Source of the DNA: Owenia fusiformis
Lineage: Eukaryota; Annelida; Polychaeta; Sabellida; Oweniidae
DNA length: 64,000 bases
NCBI GenBank assembly: GCA_903813345.2
Contig: CAIIXF020000003.1
Span: 5,171,815-5,235,814 of the forward strand
Reading direction: 5' to 3'
Part shown: positions 1 through 14,900 of the stretch, one piece after another
Numbering within the stretch: position 1 is the first letter of the stretch
How the letters are laid out: every line of letters starts with the position of its first letter
Made by a program: the position numbers and the translations under genes
Notes under the pieces: generated by a model
Told to the model about the DNA's origin: nothing
The model's input: the letters and a program-made list of their open reading frames with translations, nothing else
The model's database searches: none

Positions 1-394
1 CATTCTCATAAATATATTCGACACTCTGAGACGTCAGGGGAGAAAATTATTAATAACATTTTTCCAACCGAACAATTGTATGGGTAGACTAACAACGATA
101 AAAATCGAGCACTGCTCGAAGATCTTTTAACGTAATCAGAAAAATAAATATCTTTGAAATCGAATACACGCGAAATCAAACATGTAATTCTTTTATGTAT
201 TCCTCAAATGTTTTTTTGAAAACCTGCATCAAACCTACATCATAGTCTTTGCTTAAAATCAGTTGATAGTGACTTCGTACATCAAAAGTGTACTACGGTA
301 AATTTTGTCACTGTCACGTGACTGTACCTTGTCGATGGTTAGGCGTGCTTATATCGGAAAGAGAAAGCCTCAAATTGCACAAAAAGCGAAGTAC
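1..394. other. Intron 6 of the NYN gene, nothing further seen
   Basis: AT-rich sequence left of exon 6. I looked for the next NYN exon on the minus strand (FVGD or PDDPLGR) and did not find it. Confidence 0.6.
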
Positions 395-502
395 CTCTTC
401 TGGATGGCCTCGCTGTACTCTCTGCTATCATTTATGAGATCCCGATAGTTGTCGTTAGAAACAATGATACCCTTGGTACGCACAGATAGCCGGATGATGA
501 AC
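395..502 (-). CDS. KHNYN/N4BP1-like exon 6 (third NYN catalytic strand)
   Basis: 108 bases, phase 2 in and out, acceptor AACACTTAG and donor GTACTT. It encodes FIIRLSVRTKGIIVSNDNYR then DSREYSEAIQKR, matching N4BP1 [20 protein letters not shown]. Asp640 of SNDN is the expected metal ligand. The next exon is not in positions 1-394, so it must be outside the window. Confidence 0.9.
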
Positions 503-3500
503 CTAAGTGTTAAAACGTGGATGGTTGTTAGCATTCAGAATCAATGATAGATATACATGAGTTATTAAGGGGCAACCAAAGGTAGGTATTAAGAGAGGAT
601 GGCAAAGACAATTTGCTGTATTCATATCACATTTATTTCTCTAATGATATGTGACCTTAAAATTGTAATCGAGTTTTCAAATACACGAAAAAGCACAAAA
701 TTTTGAAATGACTGTTGTCTTATGTAATAGTTTATACAATAGATTCAATATATACAAATTTGGATTTCAACTTCTGAAAACTTGTAGATGATTTTGAAAA
801 AAACTGAAGTCAGTCTAAACAGTATTTGTCTAGAATTTGTTACAGACGCCAACAGCCGTCACAAAAAAACGGAGACCATAACAATATGTCACCACTTTTT
901 GGTGGTGACATAAAAACTGTTACAATCTTGCTACAACAGACTAGATGTGAGCAGAAATGAACTTGATATCAAATATTTGAAATTTAGTCAGTAATAGTAA
1001 ATTTGTTATCTAAATAATACATCTAAATACATTGTATCAGCTTAAAATCAGTTTGGGTAGGCTTCCTAAGCAGTCAAAGATAACCAGAACAACGGCAACG
1101 CCAAAGCGTAGCGAATCCCATCGAACAGCCATGGAGGGCATTTTTGCAAACAAAGGATATAGCAAAAATGGCAGCCATTTTTCAAAATGGCCGCCTTCTA
1201 CCAAAAGTGCCATTAGACCATGTGCCATGCTTATGGTATTCACATACCAAATATGAACAAAATCGCTCCATTACTTTTCAAGTTATAGTAAAATACATTA
1301 AAATGGCGGCCATTTTTCAAAATGGCCACCTTCTACCAAAAGTGCCATTAGACAGTGTGCCTTGCTTATAGTATTCACATACCAAATATGAACAAAATCG
1401 CTTCACTACTTTTCGAGTTATAGTAAAATATGTTAAAATGCCGAAATATTATTTTATCCTTTAGTATAGTGTTTAAATTATTATATTAGGACTAAAACTA
1501 ACTGCTCAACTTAAAAACTATTATGAGAGGATTTTATGAAACTGAATAAAAACTGCTAACCAGAACAACGGCAACGCCAAAGCGTAGCGAATCCCATCGA
1601 ACAGCCATGGAGGGCATTTTTGCAAACAAAGGATATAGCAAAAATGGCAGCCATTTTTCAAAATGGCCGCCTTCTACCAAAAGTGCCATTAGACCATGTG
1701 CCATGCTTATGGTATTCACATACCAAATATGAACAAAATCGCTCCATTACTTTTCAAGTTATAGTAAAATACATTAAAATGGCGGCCAATTTTCAAAATG
1801 GCCGCCTTCAACTAAAAGTGTCTTTAGACAGTGTGCAATGTTTATAGTATTCACATACCAAATATGAACAAAATCGCTCTACTACTTTTCGAGTTACAGC
1901 AAAAAGCGTAAAATAACGAGTAAAGACCGCCATTTTTCAAGATGGCTGCCATGTGCTTCTTTAATATCTACATTTCTAGCTTTATTAATGTCCTATATAA
2001 TTTTTTTACATCTAAAACATATTGCTATTACAGTTTTACATATTGCACCTAAATTACTGTAAATTCGGCACTAAAATGGCCGCCATTTTGAAATGAGCGG
2101 CCATTTTGAAAATCGGCTTTCGAGCAGAACTTCTACCCCCATAGGGTATATGTGTGCAAAATATAAACAAAATCGGGCCAACGGTATTTGAGTTATTGCC
2201 CGGACGGACGGACGGACGGACGGACGGACGGATGGACGGACGTACGTACGGACGGACGGACGGACGGAGGCGTTCCCTATATCCCTCCGAACTTCGTTCG
2301 ATGGGATAAAAATCAAGAAAAGTGAAATATGACCTTGAGCATGTAATCAGAAATGTATCACTATTTGTTACACACAACGATACTGACCATAATAATATTG
2401 TAAACATAAGGCATACCTATCATCATAACACACAACATTCTTTCCATTAATATGACGAGATGGTGTGAATGTCAGCATCCCTGCCTCCTCTAGCTTGATA
2501 AGAATATCACCATCCTTGGTCGGCATCCTTACATTTCGTCCTCCTTTCCTCCAATTAGGCACAAACACAGTGATATTCTTATGGCCCCTGGACTTGAAGT
2601 ACTCCACACACAATTCTATACCTCTGCAGGAGAAGACCTTGTTGTTGCCATGACTGAAATTCAAAATTTAATGATGGGTGAAATGCTATTGTTAATTTGT
2701 TTGTTGAAGTGGCATTTTAGTGGATGCAAACAGAAGAGAGTGGCATTTTAGTGGACGCATACAGGAGTGGCATTTTAGTGGACACAAACAGGAGTGGCAT
2801 TTTAGTGGATGCAAACAGAAGAGAGTGGCATTTTAGTGGATGCAAACAGAGAAGAGTGGAATTTTAATGGACACAAACAGGAGAGTGGCATTTTAGTGGA
2901 TGCAAACAGAAGAGAGTGGCATTTTAGTGGAAGCAAACAGAAGAGAGTGGCATTTTAGTAAACACAAACAGAAGAGAGTGGCATTTTAGTGGATGCAAAC
3001 AGAAGAGAGTGGCATTTTAGTGGATGCAAACAGAAGAGAGTGGCATTTTAGTGGACACAAACAAGAGAGTGGCATTTTAGTAAAAACAAACAGAAGAGAG
3101 TGGCATTTTAGTGGATGCAAACAGAAGAGAGTGGCATTTTAGTGGATGCAAACAGAAGAGAGTGGCATTTTAGTGGATGCAAACAGAGGAGAGTGGCATT
3201 TTAGTGGATGCAAACAGAAGAAGTGGCATTTTAGTGGATGCAAACAGAAGAGAGTGGCATTTTAGTAAACACAAACAGAAGAGAGTGGCATTTTAGTGGA
3301 TGCAAACAGAAGAGAGTGGCATTTTAGTGGACGCTAACAGAAGAGTGGCATTTTAGTGGACGCAAACAGGAGTGGCATTTTAGTGGATGCAAACAGAAGA
3401 GAGTGGCATTTTAGTGGATGCAAACAGAAAAGAGTGGAATTTTAATGGACACAAACAGGAGAGTGGCATTTTAGTGGATGCAAACAGAAGAGAGTGGCAT

Positions 3501-6500
3501 TTTAGTGGAAGCAAACAGAAGAGAGTGGCATTTTAGTGGATGCAAACAGAAGAGAGTGGAATTTTAATGGACACAAACAAGAGAGTGGGATTTTAGTGGA
3601 TGCAAAAAAAAGAGAGTGGCATTTTAGTGGATGCAAACAGGAGTGGCATTTTAGTGGATGCAAACAGAAGAGAGTGGAATTTTAATGGACACAAACAAGA
3701 GAGTGGCATTGTAGTAAACACAAACAGAAGAGAGTGGCATTTTAGTGGATGCAAACAGAAGAGAGTGGCATTTTAGTGGATGCAAACAGAAGAGAGTGGC
3801 ATTTTATTGGACACAAACAAGAGAGTGGCATTTTAGTAAAAACAAACAGAAGAGAGTGGCATTTTAGTGGATGCAAACAGAAGAGAGTGGCATTTTAGTG
3901 GATGCAAACAGAAGAGAGTGGCATTTTAGTGGATGCAAACAGAGGAGAGTGGCATTTTAGTGGATGCAAACAGAAGAAGTGGCATTTTAGTGGATGCAAA
4001 CAGAAGAGAGTGGCATTTTAGTAAACACAAACAGAAGAGAGTGGCATTTTAGTGGATGCAAACAGAAGAGAGTGGCATTTTAGTGGATGCAAACAGAAGA
4101 GAGTGGCATTTTAGTAAACACAAACAGAAGAGAGTGGCATTTTAGCGGACGCACACAGAAGAGAGTGGCATTTTAGTGGATGCAAACAGAAGAGAGTGGC
4201 ATTTTAGTGGATGCAAACAGAAGAGAGTGGCATTTTAGTGGATGCAAACAGAAGAAGTGGCATTTTAGTGGATGCAAACAGAAGAGAGTGGCATTTTAGT
4301 GGACGCTAACAGAAGAGTGGCATTTTAGTGGACGCAAACAGGAGTGGCATTTTAGTGGATGCAAACAGAAGAGAGTGGCATTTTAGTGGATGCAAACAGA
4401 AAAGAGTGGAATTTTAATGGACACAAACAGGAGAGTGGCATTTTAGTGGATGCAAACAGAAGAGAGTGGCATTTTAGTGGAAGCAAACAGAAGAGAGTGG
4501 CATTTTAGTGGATGCAAACAGGAGTGGCATATTAGTGAACGCACACAGAAGAGAGTGGCATTTTAGTAAACACAAACAGAAGAGAGTGGCATTTTAGTGG
4601 ATGCAAACAGAAGAGAGTGGCATTTTAGTGGATGCAAACAGAAAAGAGTAGAATTTTAATGGACACAAACAGAAGAGTGGCATTTTAGTGGATGCAAAAA
4701 GAAGAGAGTGGAATTTTAATGGACACAAACAGGAGAGTGGCATTTTAGTGGATGCAAACAGAAGAGAGTGGCATTTTAGTGGATGCAAACAGATGAAAGT
4801 GGCATTTTAGTGGATGCAAACAGAAGAGAGTGGGATTTTAGTGGATGCAAACAAAAGAGAGTGGCATTTTAGTGGATGCAAACAGAAGAGAGTGGCATTT
4901 TAGTTGATACATTCAGAAGAGAGTGGCATTTTAGTGGACGCACACAGAAGAGAGTGGCATTTTCATGTTTTAGTGGATGCAAACAGAAGAGAGTGGCATT
5001 TTAGTGGACACACACAGAAGAGAGTGGCATTTTAGTAAACGCAAACAGAAGAGAGTGGCATTTTAGTGGATGCAAACAGAAGAGAGTGGCATTTTAGTGG
5101 ACACACACAGAAGAGAGTGGCATTTTTATGTTTTAGTGGATGCAAACAGAAGAGAGTGGCATTTTAGTGGACACACACAGAAGAGAGTGGCATTTTTATG
5201 TTTTAGTAGATGCAAACAGAAGAGAGTGGCATTTTAGTGGATGCAAACAGAAGAGAGTGGCATTTTAGTGGACACACACAGAAGAGAGTGGCATTTTAGT
5301 GGATACAAACAGAAGAGAGTGGCATTTTAGTGGACGCAAACAGGAGTGGCATTTTAGTGGACGCAAACAGGAGTGGCATTTTAGTGGATGCAAACAGAAG
5401 AGAGTGGCACTTTAGTGGATGCTAACAGAAGAGAGTGGCATATTAGTGAATGCACACAGAAGAGAGTGGCATTTTAGTGGATGCAAACAGAAGAGTGGCA
5501 TATTAGTGGATGCAAACAGAAGAGAGTGGCATTTTAGTGGACGCACACAGAAGAGAGTGGCATTTTCATGTTTTAGTGGATGCAAACAGAAGAGTGGCAT
5601 TTTAGTGGACGCATACACAAGAGAGTGGCATTTTAGTTGACGCACACAGAAGAGAGTGGCATTTTTGTTGACGCAAACAGAAGGGAGTGGCATTTTAGTG
5701 GACGCAAATAGGAGTGGCATTTTAGTGGATGCAAACAGAAGAGAGTGGCATTTTAGTGGATGCAAACAGGAGAGTGGCATTTTAGTGGATGCAAACAGGA
5801 GTGGCATTTTAGTGGATGCAAACAGAAGAGAGTGGCATATTAGTGAACGCACACAGAAGAGAGTGGCATTTTAGTGGATGCAAACAGAAGAGTGGCATAT
5901 TAGTGGATGCAAACAGAAGAGAGTGGCATTTTAGTGGATGCAAACAGAAGAGAGTGGCATTTTAGTGGAAGCAAACAGAAGAGAGTGACATTTTAGTGGA
6001 TGCAAACAGAAGAGACTGGCATTTTAGTGGATGCAAACAGAAGAGAGTGGCATTTTAGTGGATGCAGACAGGAGTGGCATTTAAGTGGATGCAAACAGAA
6101 GAGTGGCATTTTAATGGATGCATACAGAAGACAGTGGCATTTTAGTGGACACACACAGAAGAGAGTGGCATTTTAGTGGAAGCAAACAGAAGAGAGTGGC
6201 ATTTTAGTGGAAGCAAACAGAAGAGAGTGGCATTTTAGTGGATGCAAACAGAAGAGACTGGCATTTTCATTTTAGTGGATGCAAACAGAAGAGAGTGGCA
6301 TTTTAGTGGACACACACAGAAGAGAGTGGCATTTTAGTGGAAGCAAACGAAGAGAGTGGCATTTTAGTGGATGCAAACAGAAGGGAGTGGCATTTTAGTG
6401 GACGCAAACAGAAGAGAGTGGCATTTTAGTGGCAATTCCAGCATTTAAAAAAAGTTGAGGATAAAGTATTTTATGAATTATATATATTATTAAAAGAGAT

Positions 6501-9500
6501 GTGATACAGCAGGAGATCCAAGACGTCATTTCCATTGTTCTTTCGGCAAAATCGCGCAGTAATCTACGGTGATCAGTCCATTTAAATTTCACGCTTTTGA
6601 ACGTCATGGTGTATACATGCATTTCTAATCGATCATATCTCAGTCAATATTTATCATTATATTATAAATTTGATAATTAATGAAAGCTTATAACCAGGGC
6701 ATTACGTATGTGAATTTATTATTTTGGTCAGATAAAATACCAACCAGTTACGGGTGCTAAAGTTTTGACATATTTTTCATTAAAAATGCAGAAATGTGTA
6801 TCATTTTCGCAGGTTAAATAGGCTATTAAAACAAGTCGGGTTAAAAAATGTTTTTCACTCATCATTTAGCCCACATCGAGCTCTTTCCAATGGTATAATT
6901 GTTTTTTTCTGAAACCCCTGAAGACAAATTTCTGCCAACTTTCTGTAACGACTAGTGAAAAATCATGGTTTTTCCCGCAAACCAATGACGTCGTATTTCT
7001 CGATTTTTATACCAAGATTAGATTTGATACGCGTATGATATTTGTTCACGGTCATATCTCGGTCAATATTCGTCATCGAATGATCATTTTTATAGTTAAT
7101 TAAAGCTTATTACAAGGGCAATGCGCATATGGATAAGTTATTTCGACCCGATTAAATACCACCCAGCTACGGGTACAAACGTGTAAAACATTTTTTCACA
7201 GAAATCCACTGAAAATGCACAAATGTGTATCACATTCGCGCGTTAATTGGGCTATTAAATCTCGTTGAGTTAAAAAATGTTTTTCGCTCTACATTTAGCC
7301 CACAATGAGCTCTCTCCGATGGTACGATTGTTTTTTTCTGAAACCTCTGAAGACAAATTTCTGCCAACTTTCTGTAACGACGAGTGAAAAATCATGGTTT
7401 TTACCGCAAACCAATGACGACGTCGTATTTCTCGATTTTTAAACCAAGATTAGATTTGATACGCGTATGTATTTGTTCATGGCCATATCTCGGTCAATAT
7501 GCATTAATGATTCAGTATGAATCTAATACAACATAAAAGAGTATCACAAGCACATCACATTGATGGACTTATTAGTATTACATATGATCCGATGGAGTGC
7601 AGCCAATAAAACCAGGTTACGTGTTACCGTTCTTCACGCCAAATGCGTAAATGTGACTCGTTTTAGCGCATTAATTGAAGCATGGTTGGACATCAGTAAG
7701 AATTCTTTTCCAACTTTGAACAATGAAAGTCAAAATACCCGGCTTTTAATTTTACGTTGTGAGGTCGGCGGCCGTCTCTATTTCTCGATTTGTCGAATGA
7801 GGGAATTCATTGTATAAATGTGCAATCATTGCTCGCTCTGTATTTAAATCGATTTTAAATCAAGACCGGACACCGGATATCACGACGATGAATAAATATC
7901 CGAATTAAGCGCATTATTTCGAAGGCATGTTTTATTCAAAATGATCAGCTCACGTATACATATTCATTCATAGCATAATGACCCCTGTTTAGTCTCGGAT
8001 GAGCTGTGAATACCTTCTATGCCCGGCTTCAATTCAACAATTCTGCCGACGCCCCTAAGTAAACACGCTATTAAAAATCATCCAATAAAACCGCTATCAG
8101 GCTATGCAGATATAAATTTTCGAAAACACTATCTCGACAGATTGGTTTTAAAAAACATTGTACTGGTAATTTCAGCATTATGTTCCGATGAGCCACTCAC
8201 CTAATAGCCATAATTTGTAAATTGTGCATCCTCAGTCTGTCAGCCGCTTAGCGTATGGATCAGTGACGCTGACCGCATATTGCACCTTTTATAATTTGTA
8301 GCAGTTTGCACAACGTCGACGTGCAACTAGTTGGTGCAAGGAGGGTTGACTCCAAGAGTGACTCCAAGGAAGTGAAGTTAACGAAATATTCGAATACAAT
8401 ACATACTGCCGAAAAAGCACATTTATTTCGTGGGTATTTAAAGGACCGCGAGTTGTTTGTAGAATGAATCTAGGGAGCTTGTTCATGCATTCCACTTGTG
8501 TTTTTCATCTAAAAAACATCAATACACTTTAAAACACTATGTAACAATACTTGGGTGTTAATCCATAGATAATACTTAAAAATGAGATATTTTTGGGGAT
8601 TATATGGTGCAATCTTAAAGTCAATTAAATGTTTTAAAGTGTATCATTCTACAAACAACTCACGGTCCTTTACCCTACAAAACTCCCCTACCCTTCCGTG
8701 TTTTCCTGACGTTTTCACGAACCTTCCCTGTTCCACATAACAAGACTCTTTTCCCCCATTGCTATACCCGTATACTGGTATACTGCCCATAGATCTGTGC
8801 ACAGGAGTTTCACACGGAAATGAACTTATTTTAGGAAATATTGTGGAAAAAATTATATGTAGTAAATAATTTCTCAACAATATAGGCTGACCGTTGAATG
8901 CAATTATTCATTTATTTCATTTCATCAATACTAGTAATCATAAAATCATGACGCTGACATGCCAGCATGCTGACATGGTTTTAATTCTAAAAATTAAGAT
9001 AAAGTGCAGTATATAGTACCAAATAATATTCATTCATAATATGCTAGGCTATGGAACAAATACTCAGTAATATGTCTTTTGTGGAGATCAATTCTGAAAA
9101 AGAGGGGTGGACCCCAGAGCTTTAGCGATGACTGATATATTAGTCTCCTGCCTACCACCTACCATGAGTCTGGGTATCCACTTAGAAAATATTGAAAATT
9201 GTAATGTCTGATAAACCAACTCAATCACACATATTATTAAACTTCAATATCTTATCCTTCTATTCTGAGATTACAAAAATATCAATTTGTATCACAATTG
9301 ATGAAGAATATTGGCATCAAAGAAAAATCAATGGCAAATATTAAATGAATTATTTATACAAAAACTTTGAAACATATCCTCCAAAATATTGCGTACTTTC
9401 TTTGTATAGACATTGAATGGTATTTCTGGATAAGTGAATTGGTGTTTATCTGGGTAATCAAGGGATTATAGTCACTCAAAGTTACTGAGCATCCAGTTTT

Positions 9501-11931
9501 GAGACTTCAATTGTGTTAGTGAAGGACGATTCTCGGTTTGGAGAACAGTCTCTTGGGCTAATAATTTTTTTAATGAAAAATATAGAAATATTACCCAAAT
9601 TAAACTATGAATATTTAAAAGAGGACATTTAAATCTACAAGATGTAAAAATAACAAATTGGTCTGAAGGGAAAGAAGTTCATCAGTGTACTGCGCTAATA
9701 TTTTTTTGCGAAAAATCTAGAAATATTACCCAAATTAAATTATGACTATTCAAAAGAGGACATTTAAATCTATATTATGTAAAAAAATCAAATTTGTCCG
9801 AAGCAGGGATAATGCTCATTTAGATTGATGAACTTCGTTCTCCAAACCGAGAATCGTCCTTTACACATATTTCAGTCAAATTCATGCTGAGCACAACATT
9901 TTGGTTTCAATATTATAATCTCTATACATGACCCTGGTGATGAAGATTCAGAATCAGTCAAAAAACCTAAACCGGAAAACTGTGCTCATTGTGCAAAACT
10001 AAAAGTGAAGCAACTTTTTTTCTGATATTTCTTACATCAAATGGCAGCCATCTTGTTTTTCCCCCTTCAAATTAAACTGGCGGGAAATTCAAAAATTTGA
10101 AACAAATTCTAATCCTAAAATACATTTCAAAAATATGATTTTCTTTTTAATTCTTCATGAGTTATTTCTCCTTTGTATGTCATACGAGGGTTGATCATAA
10201 AGTTCTCATAATATCTCTCTAATTTCTTTATTTTTCAATATATTCTAATGAAATTTTCACAGAATGTGCAGCATAGAATGTCTTATTAATTCAGCAAATA
10301 ATATTTAGTTTAACAGAAATATTAAATAAGAAATTGTTGCCATAGTAACGGGAAATCAAGGCACCCGGGGCAAATAAAAATAATTGAGAGAATGAGCTTA
10401 ATTAACCATGTTTACATACATGATAAACTCTCATGAATTACCAAACACATTAAAATTTTAACTTGAATATGTTGTAAAGTGCTTTAACAATTAAATAAAC
10501 TGATCGTGTAAATTGTGTGATATCAAAGGGGATGCTTTCATGCTCCGTTAGATGTGATACCAGAGTCTGAGACTCAAAGCTAATGATCAGAAATGACTGA
10601 GTAAGAGAATGCGATAGATGCAGAGATCTTCAGAAAAATAAAATTCATACTGATAAAATGTTATGTTAAGTTGGTAAGATCCTCTGGTCAGACTAAACAT
10701 GATCTAAAACAAATATATTGCTAAGATATCAACAAAATTACACCCTGTGTGTGGTCTGTACATGTTAAAAATGAACTAAAGGGGCAAAATCAATTTTCCT
10801 CAGGATATTTGCAGAACAGTCACGGGGTCTAGCAGTCACTTCTAATGAAGCATAACAATCATCCATTATGAGGTCATACAATTCACATGACCATTATAAT
10901 AGTTCACAACAGTCAAGAGCCCATATTATTTGACAATTTTTAATGTGTTTGTTAGCTCATTTGACAACTTATATTGTATTTAAACATGGTTAATGGGGGC
11001 TATTCTAGCTAGTTTTTTTATTTGCCCCGGATGCCTTGATTTCAAGTTACTATGGCAACCATTTCTTATTTAATATTTCTGTTATTCTAAATATTGTTTG
11101 TTGGATTAATAAAACATTCCATGCTGCACATTCTGTGAAAATTTCATAGGAAAATATTGAAAAATAAAGAAATTAGAGAGATATTATGAGAACTTTATGA
11201 TCAACCCTCGTACATGTTCCCATTGGTGTTTTTTCTATGATAATGACCCTCTTTATTTGTTCAGATACCACGGTGTATAACCCAAACGCTCCTACATGCA
11301 CGACGGAACGTTTCATTACTGAAATTAAACAAAGAAACGCTCCGGAGTAGGAAAACTGTCTGGCGGGAATGATGAGCCGTCTGACAATTTCCCCAATAAT
11401 GGGAATAAGAGGTATGAGTTACATATTTCGAGTATACCATTCGATGGGTGTGATATTCATGTTGTACGTGGCTGGCTGTTGACGTTTGAAGCAATTAGGA
11501 AGAGCTGTACGAAGCAGTATAGTTATCAAAATTCAAAAACGTATTTGTCATTCTACCGGTCAAAACCCCTTTTGTCGATACATGTGATTAGTTGAGGCAA
11601 GATTAGAGCACCAACGTATATTTTAGTCAAATTCCAATGCTTCAACGCACCATACATTATCGTAATAGTGATTTGATGACCGAAAATCCAGTCTTAAAAA
11701 TGATGACATTCTCATATTCAAGAAACGCTCCGATCTGGTTAACACAGTGAATTGGAAACGCTCCGGTAGTCTAGATCAGTTAAGCCTTTCCTTTTCAGGA
11801 AGAGAAAGAAAAGATCTATTATACCCCTTGGCATCAATAGAAGTAAGATTAATTCACATATAACTTTTCGTTTTTATGTCCCCACCACATAGTGTGGGGC
11901 CATATTGTCGGCCTAGGCGCGTCCGTCTGTC

Positions 11932-11962
<31 letters not shown>

Positions 11963-14900
11963 CTGTCCGTCCGTACGTCCGGGAGTTTTCTCCAAAACCG
12001 CTGCAGATATCACCTTCAAATTTTCAGGGATAATTTATGAGTGCATACAGATGTGGATGAAAAAAAATTAACTCGATACCTACTTCCTGTCGGCCATTTT
12101 GAAGTCAAATGCTAAAATCCTTGTCTGCAAACTTTAAGAAAAACGGCTTCACAGTTGCTTTTAAAACTTTAAAATCTTGTTCAGCTCACTTCATTCTAGA
12201 TCTGATTAGGTTTTGGACCTGTTAGCTCAGTCATGTCAGCCATTTTGAATGTTTTAAGAAAAGTTAGCGCACGATAATACTTTGTATCATATTGAATGGT
12301 GTTTTTCAGTTTTCATGCTTTAACTTTTTAGTAGCTTTATAAATAATTTCAGGTGTACTTTGTTGTAAAAGCTTATGTTATTGTTAACAGTAGGTATATG
12401 TGATAATTTTGTAAAAAGATTTCAGCAAAAACTCATAATCACTTTTTTATTGTCGGCCATTTTGGATTTTTCCTTCCTAAAATCTTGTCTGTAAAGTCTT
12501 GTCTACGCGTTTTCAGGTGAACCGTTTGGTAGATCAATTTCAAATTTTCAGGGATGATTCTTAGTATGAGAATCTAGATCTGATTAGTTTTTGGGCATTC
12601 TGGGTAAATGTCAAGGCAGCCATTTTGGATTTTCCGTCCTAAAATCTTGTCTGTAAAGTCTTGTCTACGCATTTTCAGGTGAACCGTTTGGTAGATCAAT
12701 TTCAAATTTTCAGGGATGATTCTCAATATGAAAATCTAGATCTGATAATTTTTACGGCATTCTGGATAAATGTCAAGGCAGCCATTTTGGATTTTCCGTC
12801 TTAAAATCTTGCCCGTAAAGTCTTGTCTACGCGTTTTTAGGTGAACCGTTTGGTAGATCAATTTCAAATTTTCAGGGATGATTCTTAGTATGAAAATCTA
12901 GAACTGATTAGTTTTTGGGCATTCTGGGTAAATGTCAAGGCAGCCATTTTGGATTTTCTGTCCTAAAATCTTGTCTGTAAAGTCTTGTCTACACATTTCC
13001 AGGTGAACTGTTTGGTACATCAATTTTAAATTTTCAGGGATGATTCTTAGTATGAAAATCTAGAACAGATTAGTTTTTGGCATTCTGGATAAATGTCAAG
13101 GCAGCCATTTTGGATTTTCTGTCCTCAAATCTTGTCTGTAACGTCTTGTTTACATGTTTTCTGGTTAACTGTGTGAGGGATCAATTTCAAATTTTCAGGG
13201 GTGGTTCTTAGTATGAAAATCTAGAACTGACTAATTTTTTGTCATTCTTGGTAAATTTTAAGGTGGCCATTTTGGATTCTCCGTCCTCAAATTGTGTCGG
13301 TAAAGTCTTGTCTACTCATTTTTAGGATAATTATTTGACAGGATTACCCATAGGTGGGGACATATTGTACACATTTGTGTTCTTGTTTTCTATAGTTTTA
13401 TGATTTAGCACATATGTAGGCATGACATCATCTAATGTATAGGCTTTAATCAGCTAGTTGCACGTTTAGCACCACCAGGTTCAGATGTTTCAATTTGCCT
13501 AACAAGTACAACACGTTTTTGAGAGATAGATTCGATTCGGAACTCTTCTCTAATAATCAGAAAATGATATCAAAACAAAATGGTAAGAGCGTTTCTAAAA
13601 TTGTGGTCTAAATCGACGGAGCGTTTCGACGAAAACAAGCGATTTCTCGAGAACAAGTAATGGATTTGGACTGGGATTTTAGGAAATGAGAATATACGAG
13701 TATGTGATCTACTACTTAAACAGAAAGATTAACGTTTTCATAGAAACACTAGTTTAATTCGTAATTTGTGGTCAAATCGTCATCTTCAGATTCGTTCGAT
13801 CTACACTACGGAGCTTTGATCAAGCAAATAACAGTTTACCACCAGAAGTTGAATAAATAAGATCTTTGCTCACGGTATTGTTCATCGAATGGTACATAAT
13901 ATTTCACCATGACATATGATATGTAAGAGAAACGAGAGAAACAATACTTACGGTCATAGTAGAATCTTCATTAGCCGCCATTTTATTTCGCTCCGGAGCG
14001 TTTCCGCGTAAATGTAACGCTCCGTCGTACATGTAGGAGCGTTTGGGTTATACACCGTGGATACTTATTCTGACTCTCAGCAGGGGGTTAATTTTGCATC
14101 AAAACTCGTGAAAAAGTAAATATACTTATCAAATATAACTAGGACAGTAATAAAAACCATATTTCACATACATTTGACTGAGGGACCAAAAGGGCATATA
14201 TCCGGACACATCCTTCTCACGAGTTAGTTTTCTAATATTACACGTCGTCGTGATGTTTTAATGGACGTAAGCATATTCATTACGCTTTTCTTTATCTTGA
14301 TGTGAAAATCCAAGCTATGATGTTATTAGAAAATTTGAATCCGCCATTTTTGTTTATCGATTTGGACCAATCAGAGGTGTACCAACTGTACGTCATCTCA
14401 ATACATGTTTACATTATAAATGTAGTCATCTTTGAACTCTGAGGTTAATCCCCCTCCCCCCCCGATTCTGAAATATCTATGAATGAATACTCAGTAAACA
14501 TGTGTATGGTAATATTTCTCAAATGTAAAGATTCTATTCTATGTTCTCTCAATGACAAATAATGATTTAGACATTCTTATCAGAAGCTTATTCCATTGCT
14601 CAAAGGTTCAAACTAACAATTATGCTATTAGACAGTGTTGTGTATGTGGTACAGTATCACAGCAGTGTAGTATAGCAGACAGCTCCAAGAGATACCTCAA
14701 TCTCCCAATTCTTGATGGGCCAAGATTTACTGCATAACATAACACAAATCATTGTAATTTGTTGAGCTACTCCAGAAGATCATACTACTGCACATATTAT
14801 CCACTGTCTATTTAAATTTTTCATTGAAACGAATCAGGAAGACTGGCAGTGTCATTTGGAACTAATTCTCTTAGTTCATGTTCATTATAGAATGAACTAT

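Noticed and set aside
1037-1719. Identical 60-68-codon minus-strand frames near 1.1 and 1.6 kb
   Set aside because: Products of the duplicated repeat block; no family resemblance, and the frames are shared only because the DNA is identical.
2710-6432. CRISPR-like array of direct repeats, or a repetitive protein gene (146-codon and shorter frames)
   Set aside because: There are no unique spacers between conserved repeats; whole units repeat with variants. Frames are open on both strands only because of the 31-bp periodicity and break at unit-length changes.
11261-11494. 77-79-codon frame shared by both CACGGTG elements (also 35800-36039)
   Set aside because: It overlaps the terminal inverted repeat, and its conservation is explained by the copies being recent. 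No domain is recognisable.
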